From a bacterium (GTDB lineage: Bacteria > Margulisbacteria > Marinamargulisbacteria > SXXA01), in assembly GCA_018402095.1 (NCBI GenBank), contig JAGYJO010000098.1, positions 1-5,652 of the forward strand: a stretch of DNA of 5,652 bases. Reading direction: 5' to 3'. Position 1 is the stretch's first letter. Each line of letters starts with the position of its first letter. Positions 1-5,616 of this stretch are shown piece after piece. Made by a program: the position numbers and the translations under genes. The notes under the pieces are model-generated. The model saw only the letters and a list, made by a program, of their open reading frames with translations. It searched no databases and was not told the DNA's origin.

Positions 1-1
1 G

Positions 2-196
2 CGTGAGGCCTTGGCCAAATATACAGAAGCCGAAGACCTCATCAATATTGGCGCCTATGTCAAAGGGAGTAATCCCAAAATCGACTATGCAGTAGAAAAA
101 ATTGATGCCATCAATGCCTTTTTGCGACAAGGGACTTTTGATGAGGTGGCTTACGAAAAAACAGTCGAGATGATTGTGGCTATGTTTGCGTCGTGA
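2..196 (+). CDS. fliI: Flagellum-specific ATPase FliI, C-terminal end (5' cut by the window)
   Basis: Only the last 64 residues are present; the reading frame is open to the left edge. The stretch EAEDLINIGAYVKGSNPKID followed by a helix and AFLRQG is the typical C-terminal domain of FliI/YscN-type ATPases, which dock export substrates of the flagellar type III secretion system. In that family FliI is the cytoplasmic ATPase that helps unfold and deliver flagellar subunits to the export gate, working with FliH and FliJ. The catalytic Walker motifs lie outside the window. The TGA stop overlaps the GTG start of the next gene by four bases, and that gene is recognisable as fliJ, which supports the call. 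A general F-type ATPase beta subunit is less likely, because the IGAYxxGSxPxID pattern is characteristic of FliI. Confidence 0.9.
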   Translation, partial: REALAKYTEAEDLINIGAYVKGSNPKIDYAVEKIDAINAFLRQGTFDEVAYEKTVEMIVAMFAS

Positions 197-693
197 CCAA
201 AGCCAAAAAAGGCAAACGGTTTCGCTATAGTCTGGATTCTTTGCTCAAGGTTCGTGGTATTCGCGAAGAGCAAGAGAAAGACAAATTTAAGGAATCTGAG
301 CGCCGTGTTCTCGAAGAAAAGCGCAAAGAAGAAGAAATCAAGGTTTTCGAAAAAGAAAAATATGATCAACTCAAAGGTATGATGGCGGCGGGTGCTGCAT
401 TGCCAGATGTTCAGCAAATCATGATGCGAAAAGCACATTTGGAAAAGGTAAGGGAGCAGTTGGCTACCCAAGAAGAGGCAGTCAAGACGGCGGAAACCAA
501 AAAAGAGGATCAGCGAAAACAAATGGTTCTCGCGATGATCGAAAAAAAGATCATCGAAAAGGACAAGGGTAAAACCCGTATTGCTTGGAAAAAAATGATG
601 AACAAAGAAGATGGTAAGTTTTTGGATGAAATTGCCGTTATCGGTTATGAAAATCGGAGTCGCAAGAAAAAGGAAGAAGCGGGTGAGTTGTGA
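193..693 (+). CDS. fliJ: Flagellar export protein FliJ
   Basis: This encodes a 166-residue, very charged, almost wholly helical protein; FliJ proteins are usually near 150 residues. It opens with KRFRYSLDSLLKVRGIREEQ, the FliJ hallmark (F-[RK]-x-x-L-x-x-[LV]-L-x-[VI]-R). Long coiled-coil segments at about residues 20-60 and 80-135 are rich in Lys and Glu. FliJ is known as the central stalk of the export ATPase: it sits in the FliI hexamer and contacts the export gate, also escorting export chaperones. The start is GTG at 193, inside the last codons of fliI (overlap GTGA). I see no clear Shine-Dalgarno, so translational coupling to fliI is likely. The identification rests on the N-terminal motif, composition and position after fliI. 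The Lys-rich C-terminus (RSRKKKEEAGEL) is not conserved in the family as far as I know. Confidence 0.85.
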   Translation: MTKAKKGKRFRYSLDSLLKVRGIREEQEKDKFKESERRVLEEKRKEEEIKVFEKEKYDQLKGMMAAGAALPDVQQIMMRKAHLEKVREQLATQEEAVKTAETKKEDQRKQMVLAMIEKKIIEKDKGKTRIAWKKMMNKEDGKFLDEIAVIGYENRSRKKKEEAGEL

Positions 694-732
694 TGTGCGC
701 CTCTCTAGGTAGCGGTTACCAAAAATATGAAT

Positions 733-760
733 TTCAAACTATGGCGTCTTGCATTAGAAT
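733..760 (+). promoter_or_regulatory. Possible sigma70-type promoter for ftsZ
   Basis: In the 109-nt gap between fliJ and ftsZ, TTCAAA (733-738, 4/6 to TTGACA) and TAGAAT (755-760, 5/6 to TATAAT) are separated by 16 nt. The gap is AT-rich and shows no terminator after fliJ, so read-through from the flagellar operon is also possible. This is consensus matching only. Confidence 0.3.
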
Positions 761-789
761 AGATAAAACTATAGAAAATTCGTGCCCCC

Positions 790-795
790 AAGGAG
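790..795 (+). promoter_or_regulatory. Ribosome-binding site that fixes the ftsZ start
   Basis: AAGGAG lies 7 nt before the ATG at 803. It selects this ATG over the in-frame GTG at 782, which would add seven residues with no resemblance to FtsZ and would place the Shine-Dalgarno inside the gene. Confidence 0.85.
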
Positions 796-802
796 AATAT
801 GC

Positions 803-1990
803 ATGTCAGACAGCTTGAGACAATTTGCCAACATTAAAGTTATGGGTGTTGGTGGTGGCGGTAATAACGCAATTAACCGCATGATTGCATCCGGTGTAAA
901 AGGGGTAGAGTTTTGTGCGTTGAATACAGATATTCAAGCACTTAATGTGTCTTTGGCCGATAAAAAGCTTCAAATTGGTACCAAACTTACCAAGGGTCTT
1001 GGTGGTGGAGCCATCCCTTCTGTGGGTGAACAGGCGGCCAAAGAGAGCAAAGAAGATATTGAGCAAGTTCTCGAAGGTGCCGATATGGTCTTCATCACGG
1101 CAGGTATGGGTGGTGGCACAGGTACAGGTGCTGCACCTGTTGTGGCCAAAATCGCCAAAGATTTGGGTGCCTTGACCGTGGGTGTTGTGACAAAGCCATT
1201 TCGTTTTGAAGGACCTGTTCGTGCCCGTCAGGCGGAAGAAGGTTTGCGTCGTTTGCGTGAACAGGTGGATGCCTTGATCGTCATTCCAAATGATAAATTG
1301 CTCCAAGTTGTTGAAAAAATGACATCTATGCTGGAAGCCTTTCGCATCGCTGATGATGTGTTGCGCCAAGGGGTTCAGGGGATTGCGGATTTGATCACGA
1401 TTCCTGGTTTGATCAATTTGGATTTTGCCGACGTCAAAACCGTTATGATGAACTCTGGTTCTGCGATGATGGGTATTGGGCGTGCCTCTGGGGAAAACCG
1501 TGCTGCAGAAGCGGCGGCGCAAGCGATTTCTTCTCCCCTATTGGAAGAGACGATTCATGGTGCTACGGGTGTGATTCTCAATATTACAGGCGGGGAAGAC
1601 CTCTCTCTTCATGAAGTCCACGCTGCGGCCGATGTGATTTATGGTGCGGTTGATCCTGATGCCAATATTTTGTTTGGTTCTGTTATCAATCCCGAGATGA
1701 AAGACCAGATGATGGTCACCGTCATCGCTACAGGGTTTAAGCGTGATGGCGTGATGGTCAACCCTGTTGCAACTGTTGTCGAAAAGCCTGTTGAACCTGT
1801 TGCGGCGCCAGCGCTTTCTGAAGAAATTGAAGAAACCGAAGAAACGACTGAAGCTGAACCCCCAGTGGAAGTGAAAAAATCAGAATCAGCGCCAACGGTG
1901 CCACCGCGTCGTGGTTTGTTTGCGTTTGATGATTCTATGGACGAGGATGTTGATTTAGACGTGCCGTCTTTTCTTCGCCATATTTCCTAA
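803..1990 (+). CDS. ftsZ: Cell division GTPase FtsZ
   Basis: FtsZ is the cytoplasmic tubulin homologue that polymerises with GTP into the Z-ring at the division site. The 395-residue product carries all hallmarks in order: the nucleotide-binding start GVGGGGNNA (residues 15-23), NTD at 41-43, the tubulin signature GGGTGTG (103-109), the VIPND segment (160-164) and the synergy/T7 loop NLDFADV (205-211) that completes the GTPase site of the neighbouring subunit. The globular core ends near VTVIATGF. An acidic, Glu- and Pro-rich linker of about 60 residues follows, then the conserved C-terminal peptide (DLDVPSFLRHIS), which in known FtsZs binds FtsA, ZipA or SepF. There is no ftsA or ftsQ upstream; instead the gene follows fliJ, outside the usual dcw cluster. 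It is intact, has a strong ribosome-binding site and ends at a strong terminator. Confidence 0.98.
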   Translation: MSDSLRQFANIKVMGVGGGGNNAINRMIASGVKGVEFCALNTDIQALNVSLADKKLQIGTKLTKGLGGGAIPSVGEQAAKESKEDIEQVLEGADMVFITAGMGGGTGTGAAPVVAKIAKDLGALTVGVVTKPFRFEGPVRARQAEEGLRRLREQVDALIVIPNDKLLQVVEKMTSMLEAFRIADDVLRQGVQGIADLITIPGLINLDFADVKTVMMNSGSAMMGIGRASGENRAAEAAAQAISSPLLEETIHGATGVILNITGGEDLSLHEVHAAADVIYGAVDPDANILFGSVINPEMKDQMMVTVIATGFKRDGVMVNPVATVVEKPVEPVAAPALSEEIEETEETTEAEPPVEVKKSESAPTVPPRRGLFAFDDSMDEDVDLDVPSFLRHIS

Positions 1991-2001
1991 ATGCTTACAA
2001 T

Positions 2002-2020
2002 TGCTCGGCAAGGCCGAGCA
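2002..2020 (+). other. Small hairpin between ftsZ and its terminator
   Basis: TGCTCGGC (2002-2009) and GCCGAGCA (2013-2020) pair perfectly over 8 bp around a 3-nt loop. It lies 12 nt after the ftsZ stop and only 4 nt before the terminator palindrome. With no T-run of its own, it may protect the 3' end or assist termination. Confidence 0.5.
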
Positions 2021-2024
2021 GCGC

Positions 2025-2067
2025 AAAAAGGATTCCAAGGGAGATCTCCCTTGGAATCCTTTTTTTT
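2025..2067 (+). terminator. Rho-independent terminator of ftsZ (perfect palindrome)
   Basis: Bases 2025-2064 form a perfect 40-nt palindrome with arms of 20 nt centred on AGATCT. The right arm runs into eight T (2060-2067). In RNA the central bases would open to form the loop, leaving a very stable GC-containing stem. Because the left arm starts with five A, it could also terminate transcription coming from the opposite strand. It separates ftsZ from bioF, whose ATG is only 30 nt downstream. Confidence 0.93.
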
Positions 2068-2097
2068 CAGTGCCGGGGGGTAGCATAGAGCGCAGCC

Positions 2098-3248
2098 ATG
2101 AGACCACGTAAACTCTTTCCGACTGATGGTCGACAAAATACATCGATCAGCATAAACGATCGTGACTACACCACTTTTGTCAGTAATGACTATCTTGGTC
2201 TTTCTCAAAATAGAGAATTAATAGTTGAGGCCATGGCTGAATTTGAAAACATAGGCATGGGGGCTGGTGGCTCCCGCTTGTTGGGTGGCGATACGGCGCT
2301 TGCCCATGCCTTGGAAAACAAATTGGCTGCGGGTTTTGGGACCGAGTCTGCGCTGGTGTGGGCGTCGGGATATCAGACGAATTTGGGGGTCATGTCTGTT
2401 TTGGCGGACAAAGACACCATCGTATTTGCAGATCGTTTTATCCACGCGAGTTGGATCGATGGGATTCGTTTGGCGGATACCCGATTGCAGCGGTTTCGTC
2501 ACAACGATATGTCCCATTTGGAATCGTTGTTGCAGCGCTATCGGGGCAAGTGTACACGTGCCATTATTTTGGTGGAGTCTCTCTATAGTATGGATGGTGA
2601 CTTTGCACCATTGTCCGATCTGATGCGTCTCAAAACAGACTACGACACCTTGATCGTGATCGATGAAGCACATGCCTTTGGCGTCATCGGTCCTCACGGG
2701 TTCGGCTGTTGGGATAACGGGATCGAGGGAAGAGCCCTTTCAAATCCCCTAAGACCCCTGTTTCCCGCGTCAGCGAAACGGTCTTTATCGTTGGGACAAC
2801 TTGGCAAAGCCTGTGGTTCCACGGGGCGTTCGTCGCGTGACGCGCATTGGGACAGTCCCTTTGACCCATTCAATCGGCGAGATCTTTCATTTATTCTACG
2901 GGATTGCCCTTGCCTGTATTGGCGTGGAACTTGGCGGCTGTATCTCGTTTTGATGATTACCGAGAGCGTCGCGACAGACTATGGGCGAACGTGGCTTTTT
3001 TTCGTGACAAAATAGCAGCGCTATCGCCATTGGGGTCTTCAATGATTGTCCCTGTTCTGATCGATGATGAGAGGGCTGACACCGTTGTCGATAGACTGCG
3101 TTTAGCGGGTCTTTGGGTTGCGGCTGTGCGTTATCCAACGGTTCCAAAAGGCCAATCTCGGTTGCGGATGTCCTTGCGTTCGGATCATGAGGAATCCGTT
3201 TTGACAGCGTTGTCAGACATGCTTATAGAAACAATGGGCCATGTCTGA
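2098..3248 (+). pseudogene. bioF: 8-amino-7-oxononanoate synthase BioF, broken by frameshifts and stops
   Basis: BioF is the PLP enzyme that condenses pimeloyl-ACP (or -CoA) with L-alanine in biotin synthesis. The 5' part (2098 to about 2730) reads cleanly: VSNDYLGLS, GAGGSRLLGGD, SGYQTNLGV, HASWIDGIRLADT, RHND, and DEAHAFGVIGPHG with the PLP-contacting Asp and His. Then coherence is lost. VFIVGT (2781-2798) is in a second frame, LGKACGSTG with the PLP Lys (codon 2806-2808) is back in the first, and FVA (2829-2837) is in the second again, followed by TGA at 2838 and 2862. The second frame continues through SARSFIYSTGLP to the C-terminal domain (VRYPTVPKGQSRLRMSL) and stops at 3246-3248. The spacing between GFGCW and VGT is longer than usual. 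The ATG at 2098 gives an N-terminus roughly 25 residues shorter than E. coli BioF; an in-frame TAG lies just upstream and no clear ribosome-binding site is visible. As written, no full-length enzyme can be made. Confidence 0.85.
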
Positions 3249-3966
3249 GGCGTCTTTTCTCGCTATTGGGGTTCAAGATGTTTTGGCCTTGAACGGATCT
3301 GTTCGTTTGTACTTACCGGGTTGGGCCACTGATTACCGTGTTTTTGGGGATAGTGCTTTTGCCGAAAACTGGGACGCAAAGGGCGATGGCACGTTGTTGA
3401 TCAACGCCGAACCGGTTTTGAACAGTGAACCCGTGAACCTCTATTTGAGATACAGCGATCCTGCAGCCTTGCCGTGGATTTCAGAGATGATTGCAGCGAG
3501 TTCGGCGGAGTGGGCTCTTGTGGGGCTGTCACTGGGTGGGTTTATGGCACATGAGCTTGCGGTGGCGCTGCCTGGCAAAGTCACAAGCCTAACGATGATA
3601 GGGATTCGGCGTCAGTATTCATCCGCAGTCTGTCGTGCGATGCAACGTCAATTGCGTCAGGATAAAGACACGTTGTTGGCAGGTTTTTGGGAAAGCGCAT
3701 TTGGGAGGCCTGGTAGGGCGTACCATTTGGATGGCGCGTGTGATGAGGGTGTCTTGTCTCGAGGGCTGGCTTATTTGGGCGCCTATACTTGGGGGGCGAA
3801 CTGCCCCATAGATGCTGTGTTGTGCCTGCATGGGGAGTGCGATGAGATTGCACCTTTAGCGGAAGCGGCGGATTTGGCTGCGACTCAAAAATGGACGTTT
3901 CACGTTTTGTCGAATGAGGCGCATATACCCCATTCGGGGTGGGAGAATTGTCTCTCCCACGATTGA
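3241..3966 (+). CDS. Alpha/beta hydrolase, probable pimeloyl-ACP methyl ester esterase (BioH/BioG-like)
   Basis: This 241-residue protein is of usual BioH size. It shows the alpha/beta-hydrolase layout: LPGWATDYRVF (25-35), the oxyanion-side G-W segment seen in BioH/BioG proteins; the nucleophile elbow GLSLGG with Ser97; Asp201 in LHGECDEIAP; and His228 in NEAHIPH. These form a plausible Ser-Asp-His triad. In biotin synthesis such enzymes cleave the methyl ester of pimeloyl-ACP and thereby stop BioC/FabF chain extension, handing pimeloyl-ACP to BioF. Position supports this: its ATG overlaps the bioF stop by eight bases, suggesting translational coupling. I cannot tell BioH from BioG or another non-orthologous esterase, so no symbol is given. 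bioC, often adjacent, is not in this window. The gene looks intact although its partner bioF is broken. It ends 17 nt from a convergent gene. Confidence 0.75.
   Translation: MSEASFLAIGVQDVLALNGSVRLYLPGWATDYRVFGDSAFAENWDAKGDGTLLINAEPVLNSEPVNLYLRYSDPAALPWISEMIAASSAEWALVGLSLGGFMAHELAVALPGKVTSLTMIGIRRQYSSAVCRAMQRQLRQDKDTLLAGFWESAFGRPGRAYHLDGACDEGVLSRGLAYLGAYTWGANCPIDAVLCLHGECDEIAPLAEAADLAATQKWTFHVLSNEAHIPHSGWENCLSHD
3939..3960. terminator. Hairpin at the convergent gene ends, weak terminator candidate
   Basis: GTGGGAGA (3939-3946) and TCTCCCAC (3953-3960) form an 8-bp stem with a 6-nt loop, inside the last codons of the bioH-like gene and 24 nt before the end of the convergent gene. An alternative 5-bp hairpin (ACCCC/GGGGT, 3927-3940) overlaps it. 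No T-run follows on either strand, so intrinsic termination is doubtful; it may serve as an RNA 3'-end barrier. Confidence 0.35.
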
Positions 3967-3983
3967 TGGTGTTGGGTTGCGTC

Positions 3984-4532
3984 TTAGTTTGCGGTTGTCG
4001 CGTCGTTGTTGTTTTGTGTGCTGGGCTCTTGTCTCAATGTGCGTGTGATGCTGCGTAGCTCGGCACGTAGGTGACTGTTTCTGCCTTTGAGTGTGTTGAG
4101 ACTTCGGTCCATGAAGTTGTTCAGTCGGCTTGTTTCGTGAATCGTGAGAATGGTGTGGATTCCGTCGTTGCTGCTGAGGGTGTATGTCCACAAGCCCGTT
4201 AGCTTGTGAGAGCTGGACATCATAGCGATGGTTAATTTTTTGGGCTCATTTTCTTCTAATATTTCGTAGCGAGCCCATTCGTCTTTTTGGCCATTCTCTG
4301 TCCACGAGGCAAAGCCAAGGGCGTTCTGGTCTAAACGGCTTATACTGGTGATGCCTAGCCGTGATTCTCGTTCTTTGGGTTTGCTGATCAGCGGCCAAAT
4401 ATCTTCTGGCGGGGATACCAAGGTGGTGTTGACACTGCCCTCGAAATCTTGAGAGCTAAAAAGGCCTGCGCCTAGGAAGGTGACGATGCCAGCTACGATG
4501 GCTAGGCCTATGAGTTTGATGATGAGTTTCAT
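3984..4532 (-). CDS. Membrane-anchored SRPBCC-fold (START/polyketide-cyclase-like) protein, function unknown
   Basis: The 182-residue product begins with a hydrophobic segment (residues 4-26, LIIKLIGLAIVAGIVTFLGA), which is a signal anchor or uncleaved signal peptide. The rest looks like an SRPBCC ligand-binding domain: an opening strand FEGSVNTTLVSPPEDIWPLIS (helix-grip start with the usual P-x-x-[IV]-W pattern), a central WARYEI strand, GLWTYTLSS and a late TILTIHETSRLNN strand pair, then a long C-terminal helix. Such proteins bind hydrophobic ligands; no substrate can be inferred here. The tail (QEPSTQNNNDATTAN) is polar and probably disordered. The start at 4532 is chosen because GGAG (4541-4544 on this strand) lies 8 nt upstream and a promoter fits further upstream. 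An extension to 4667 would prepend a GC-hairpin-derived sequence. It is transcribed alone and converges on the bioH-like gene. Confidence 0.65.
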   Translation of the reverse strand: MKLIIKLIGLAIVAGIVTFLGAGLFSSQDFEGSVNTTLVSPPEDIWPLISKPKERESRLGITSISRLDQNALGFASWTENGQKDEWARYEILEENEPKKLTIAMMSSSHKLTGLWTYTLSSNDGIHTILTIHETSRLNNFMDRSLNTLKGRNSHLRAELRSITRTLRQEPSTQNNNDATTAN

Positions 4533-4566
4533 GAGGGAGTCTCCGTTTTGTGAACAATAAGTCTGT

Positions 4567-4595
4567 ATTATCAGATTGATACCTGGGGATGTAAA
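4567..4595 (-). promoter_or_regulatory. Sigma70-type promoter of the SRPBCC gene
   Basis: On the minus strand TTTACA (4595-4590, 5/6 to TTGACA) and GATAAT (4572-4567, 5/6 to TATAAT) are separated by exactly 17 nt. Transcription would start near 4560, giving a leader of roughly 28 nt that contains the GGAG ribosome-binding site. This is the best promoter match seen in the window. Confidence 0.65.
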
Positions 4596-4632
4596 GGGTG
4601 GATCGGCTATAAGTCGTAAGCGATTCCTACGC

Positions 4633-4655
4633 CAGGGGGGGGGCTTCGCCCCCTG
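4633..4655. repeat. G/C-run hairpin
   Basis: CAGGGGG (4633-4639) can pair with CCCCCTG (4649-4655), or a shifted register can form GGGC-TTC-GCCC with outer G-C pairs. The run is nine G long, and eight C follow at 4658-4665. It sits exactly at the upstream boundary of the truncated reductase remnant. Similar GGGGCTTCGCCCC-type intergenic hairpins are dispersed in many bacterial genomes; whether that is the case here needs the rest of the genome. Between 4596 and 4632 I see nothing else. Confidence 0.55.
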
Positions 4656-4676
4656 TACCCCCCCCATCTAGGAAGT
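4651..4676 (+). repeat. Imperfect inverted repeat, left copy
   Basis: This 26-nt stretch matches the reverse complement of 5617-5642 at 20 of 26 positions. The core (4660-4676, CCCCCC-AT-CTAGGAAGT) matches at 15 of 17, with AT here and GC in the other copy. The identical CTAGGAAGT block sits right where recognisable reductase coding sequence begins. The C-run adds little specificity, but the CTAGGAAGT part does. Confidence 0.45.
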
Positions 4677-4875
4677 TTGTGGTATTTTTGGCGACATCGC
4701 CTGGGCCAAGAGGGTCTGCGACGGCTGTTGCCTCGGCGCCTTTTTTTGTGCAGATCTGAAGGCCAGTTTGTCGGTGCCTAGCTTTGGCGAGAGATTTGAT
4801 GTTTTGCGTGGGATCATGACGAATGACGTACTGAATGAACAGCTGTTGGCAAAGGTTAACGCTTTAGTGATCTAG
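4673..4875 (+). pseudogene. Remnant of an NADPH-dependent FMN reductase (C-terminal part, frameshifted)
   Basis: Two frames together encode the end of a flavodoxin-like NAD(P)H:FMN oxidoreductase. The first frame (from 4673) reads KFVVFLATSPGPRGSATAV, matching the family's K-P-[VL]-x-x-L-x-[AT]-[ST]-P-G-x-R-G loop. After a T7 run (4741-4747) the frame moves by -1, and from 4750 it reads ADLKASLSVPSFGERFDV, then LRGIMTNDVLNEQLLAKVNA and a TAG stop at 4873-4875. The family's usual [FL]-S-[LV]-P-S-F-x-x-x-F-D block followed by a QL-containing last helix is well kept. The N-terminal ~110-120 residues, including the FMN phosphate-binding GxSxxxxS segment, are absent: the sequence upstream is the G/C hairpin and the SRPBCC promoter. 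No start codon or ribosome-binding site is visible, so this is a dead fragment. The stop overlaps the convergent gene's stop. Confidence 0.75.
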
Positions 4876-5552
4876 GGCGTAGTGAGGGCATTCTGGCTCT
4901 CTGATCTGCTGTCTACCGTGTGGATTCTCGGTCTTCGCAGAAACTGCTTTATTCTTTGATTTACAGTAATGCCGTCCGGTTCTTGTTCGTCGAGATAGGC
5001 AGAGATTAGTCGTGGGCGTATATCGTACTCCAGGTCGTTTTGGAACGCTTCGTTTCGCTGTTTTGTGGGTCCTATGTCTACGCTTGTTTTTTTGAGATTT
5101 AGGGCGGCATACCATTCTGCTTCCGTGTGAACGTTTGGGAGTAACATATCCAAAATGTAGGGTGTTGTCGTGGTGCGTAAGCAGCCTGATTCTCTGAGGA
5201 AAATGACTGGTGCAACATGGTATTTCCAACTCAAAAAAAGGTTTTTCCCCTCTATGTGGGGGTAGATGTTTTTGATGACAGGGTGATCTGATCGTGTTTT
5301 GATGCTGCCGACGTCTAGTCCCAGTTTCGAAGCGATATGCAAAATCCAGCCGCATCTGACGTAACAGTGCTCCGTGGGGTCTTTGTGGGGAACGATGTCT
5401 CTAAAAGCATGGTGTAGTTCGTTGAGTTCATCTCGGTTGCTGATGGGCAAGTAGTGTTCTAGATTCGCGATGATGTTTGCTTCATTGCTGCTATAAAAGG
5501 GGCAGCCCATAGGGACTGTGCTGGTCGTTGCAAGATATTTCCGTTGAATCAT
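4872..5552 (-). CDS. Protein-glutamine glutaminase-like protein (predicted Cys-His-Asp amidase)
   Basis: The 226-residue product shows the pattern of the protein-glutaminase family, papain/transglutaminase-like enzymes that deamidate glutamine side chains in proteins. Residues 54-70 (VPHKDPTEHCYVRCGWI) match the P-x-x-D-x-x-x-CYxRA helix start, with candidate nucleophile Cys63. WKYHVAPVI (109-117) matches the family's W-x-YHVA strand, with His112. YILDMLLP (132-139) matches its VLDPSL segment, with Asp135, and the later EEW-like anchor appears as EAEW at 144-147. The family's Ala after CYxR is Cys here (CYVRC), and DP is DM. There is no signal peptide: the N-terminus is MIQRKYLATT. The C-terminal ~70 residues are charged with no motif I know. 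A weak AAGG lies 4 nt before the ATG; no clear promoter is visible in 5553-5652. Known relatives are often secreted or toxin/effector domains; the role here is unknown. The stop overlaps that of the reductase remnant. Confidence 0.6.
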   Translation of the reverse strand: MIQRKYLATTSTVPMGCPFYSSNEANIIANLEHYLPISNRDELNELHHAFRDIVPHKDPTEHCYVRCGWILHIASKLGLDVGSIKTRSDHPVIKNIYPHIEGKNLFLSWKYHVAPVIFLRESGCLRTTTTPYILDMLLPNVHTEAEWYAALNLKKTSVDIGPTKQRNEAFQNDLEYDIRPRLISAYLDEQEPDGITVNQRIKQFLRRPRIHTVDSRSESQNALTTP

Positions 5553-5616
5553 TGTGCCTTTTTTCGGTTGTAATAGGTGTCTGATTGCAGGGATAAATAG
5601 TGATATGTGGGTAATT

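Noticed and set aside
782..802. ftsZ starting at the upstream GTG
   Set aside because: The seven extra residues do not resemble FtsZ, and the strong AAGGAG site would lie inside the gene; the ATG at 803 is preferred.
806..1522. Long open frame on the minus strand inside ftsZ
   Set aside because: It lies antisense to a certain, highly conserved gene; its composition is rich in His, Thr and Asn with no domain, so it is a shadow of ftsZ codon usage.
2796..2830. Programmed ribosomal frameshifting in bioF
   Set aside because: There is no slippery heptamer with a downstream structure, several opposite shifts would be needed, and two in-frame stops follow. Decay or sequence error is simpler.
2838..2864. 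TGA codons in bioF read as an amino acid (alternative genetic code)
   Set aside because: Treating the two TGA as sense gives a near-fit, but frameshifts remain on either side. fliI, fliJ and the bioH-like gene use TGA as their natural stop at family-consistent lengths.
3856..4191. Minus-strand open frame spanning the bioH-like and SRPBCC gene ends
   Set aside because: Its low-complexity His/Gln/Arg-rich product reads through two better-supported genes and is spurious.
4533..4667. N-terminal extension of the SRPBCC protein up to 4667
   Set aside because: The extension translates the G/C hairpin and the promoter region, and the ATG at 4532 has a good ribosome-binding site followed by a membrane anchor.
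4690..4747. Intrinsic terminator ending in the T7 run at 4741-4747
   Set aside because: The only nearby stem (GGCG/CGCC, 4690-4701) is short and about 40 nt from the T-run. The T-run is better explained as part of the reductase remnant and its frameshift site.
5553..5616. Promoter for the glutaminase-like gene
   Set aside because: TATTAC and TATTTA look like -10 boxes on the minus strand, but neither has a reasonable -35 at 16-18 nt, so no call was made.
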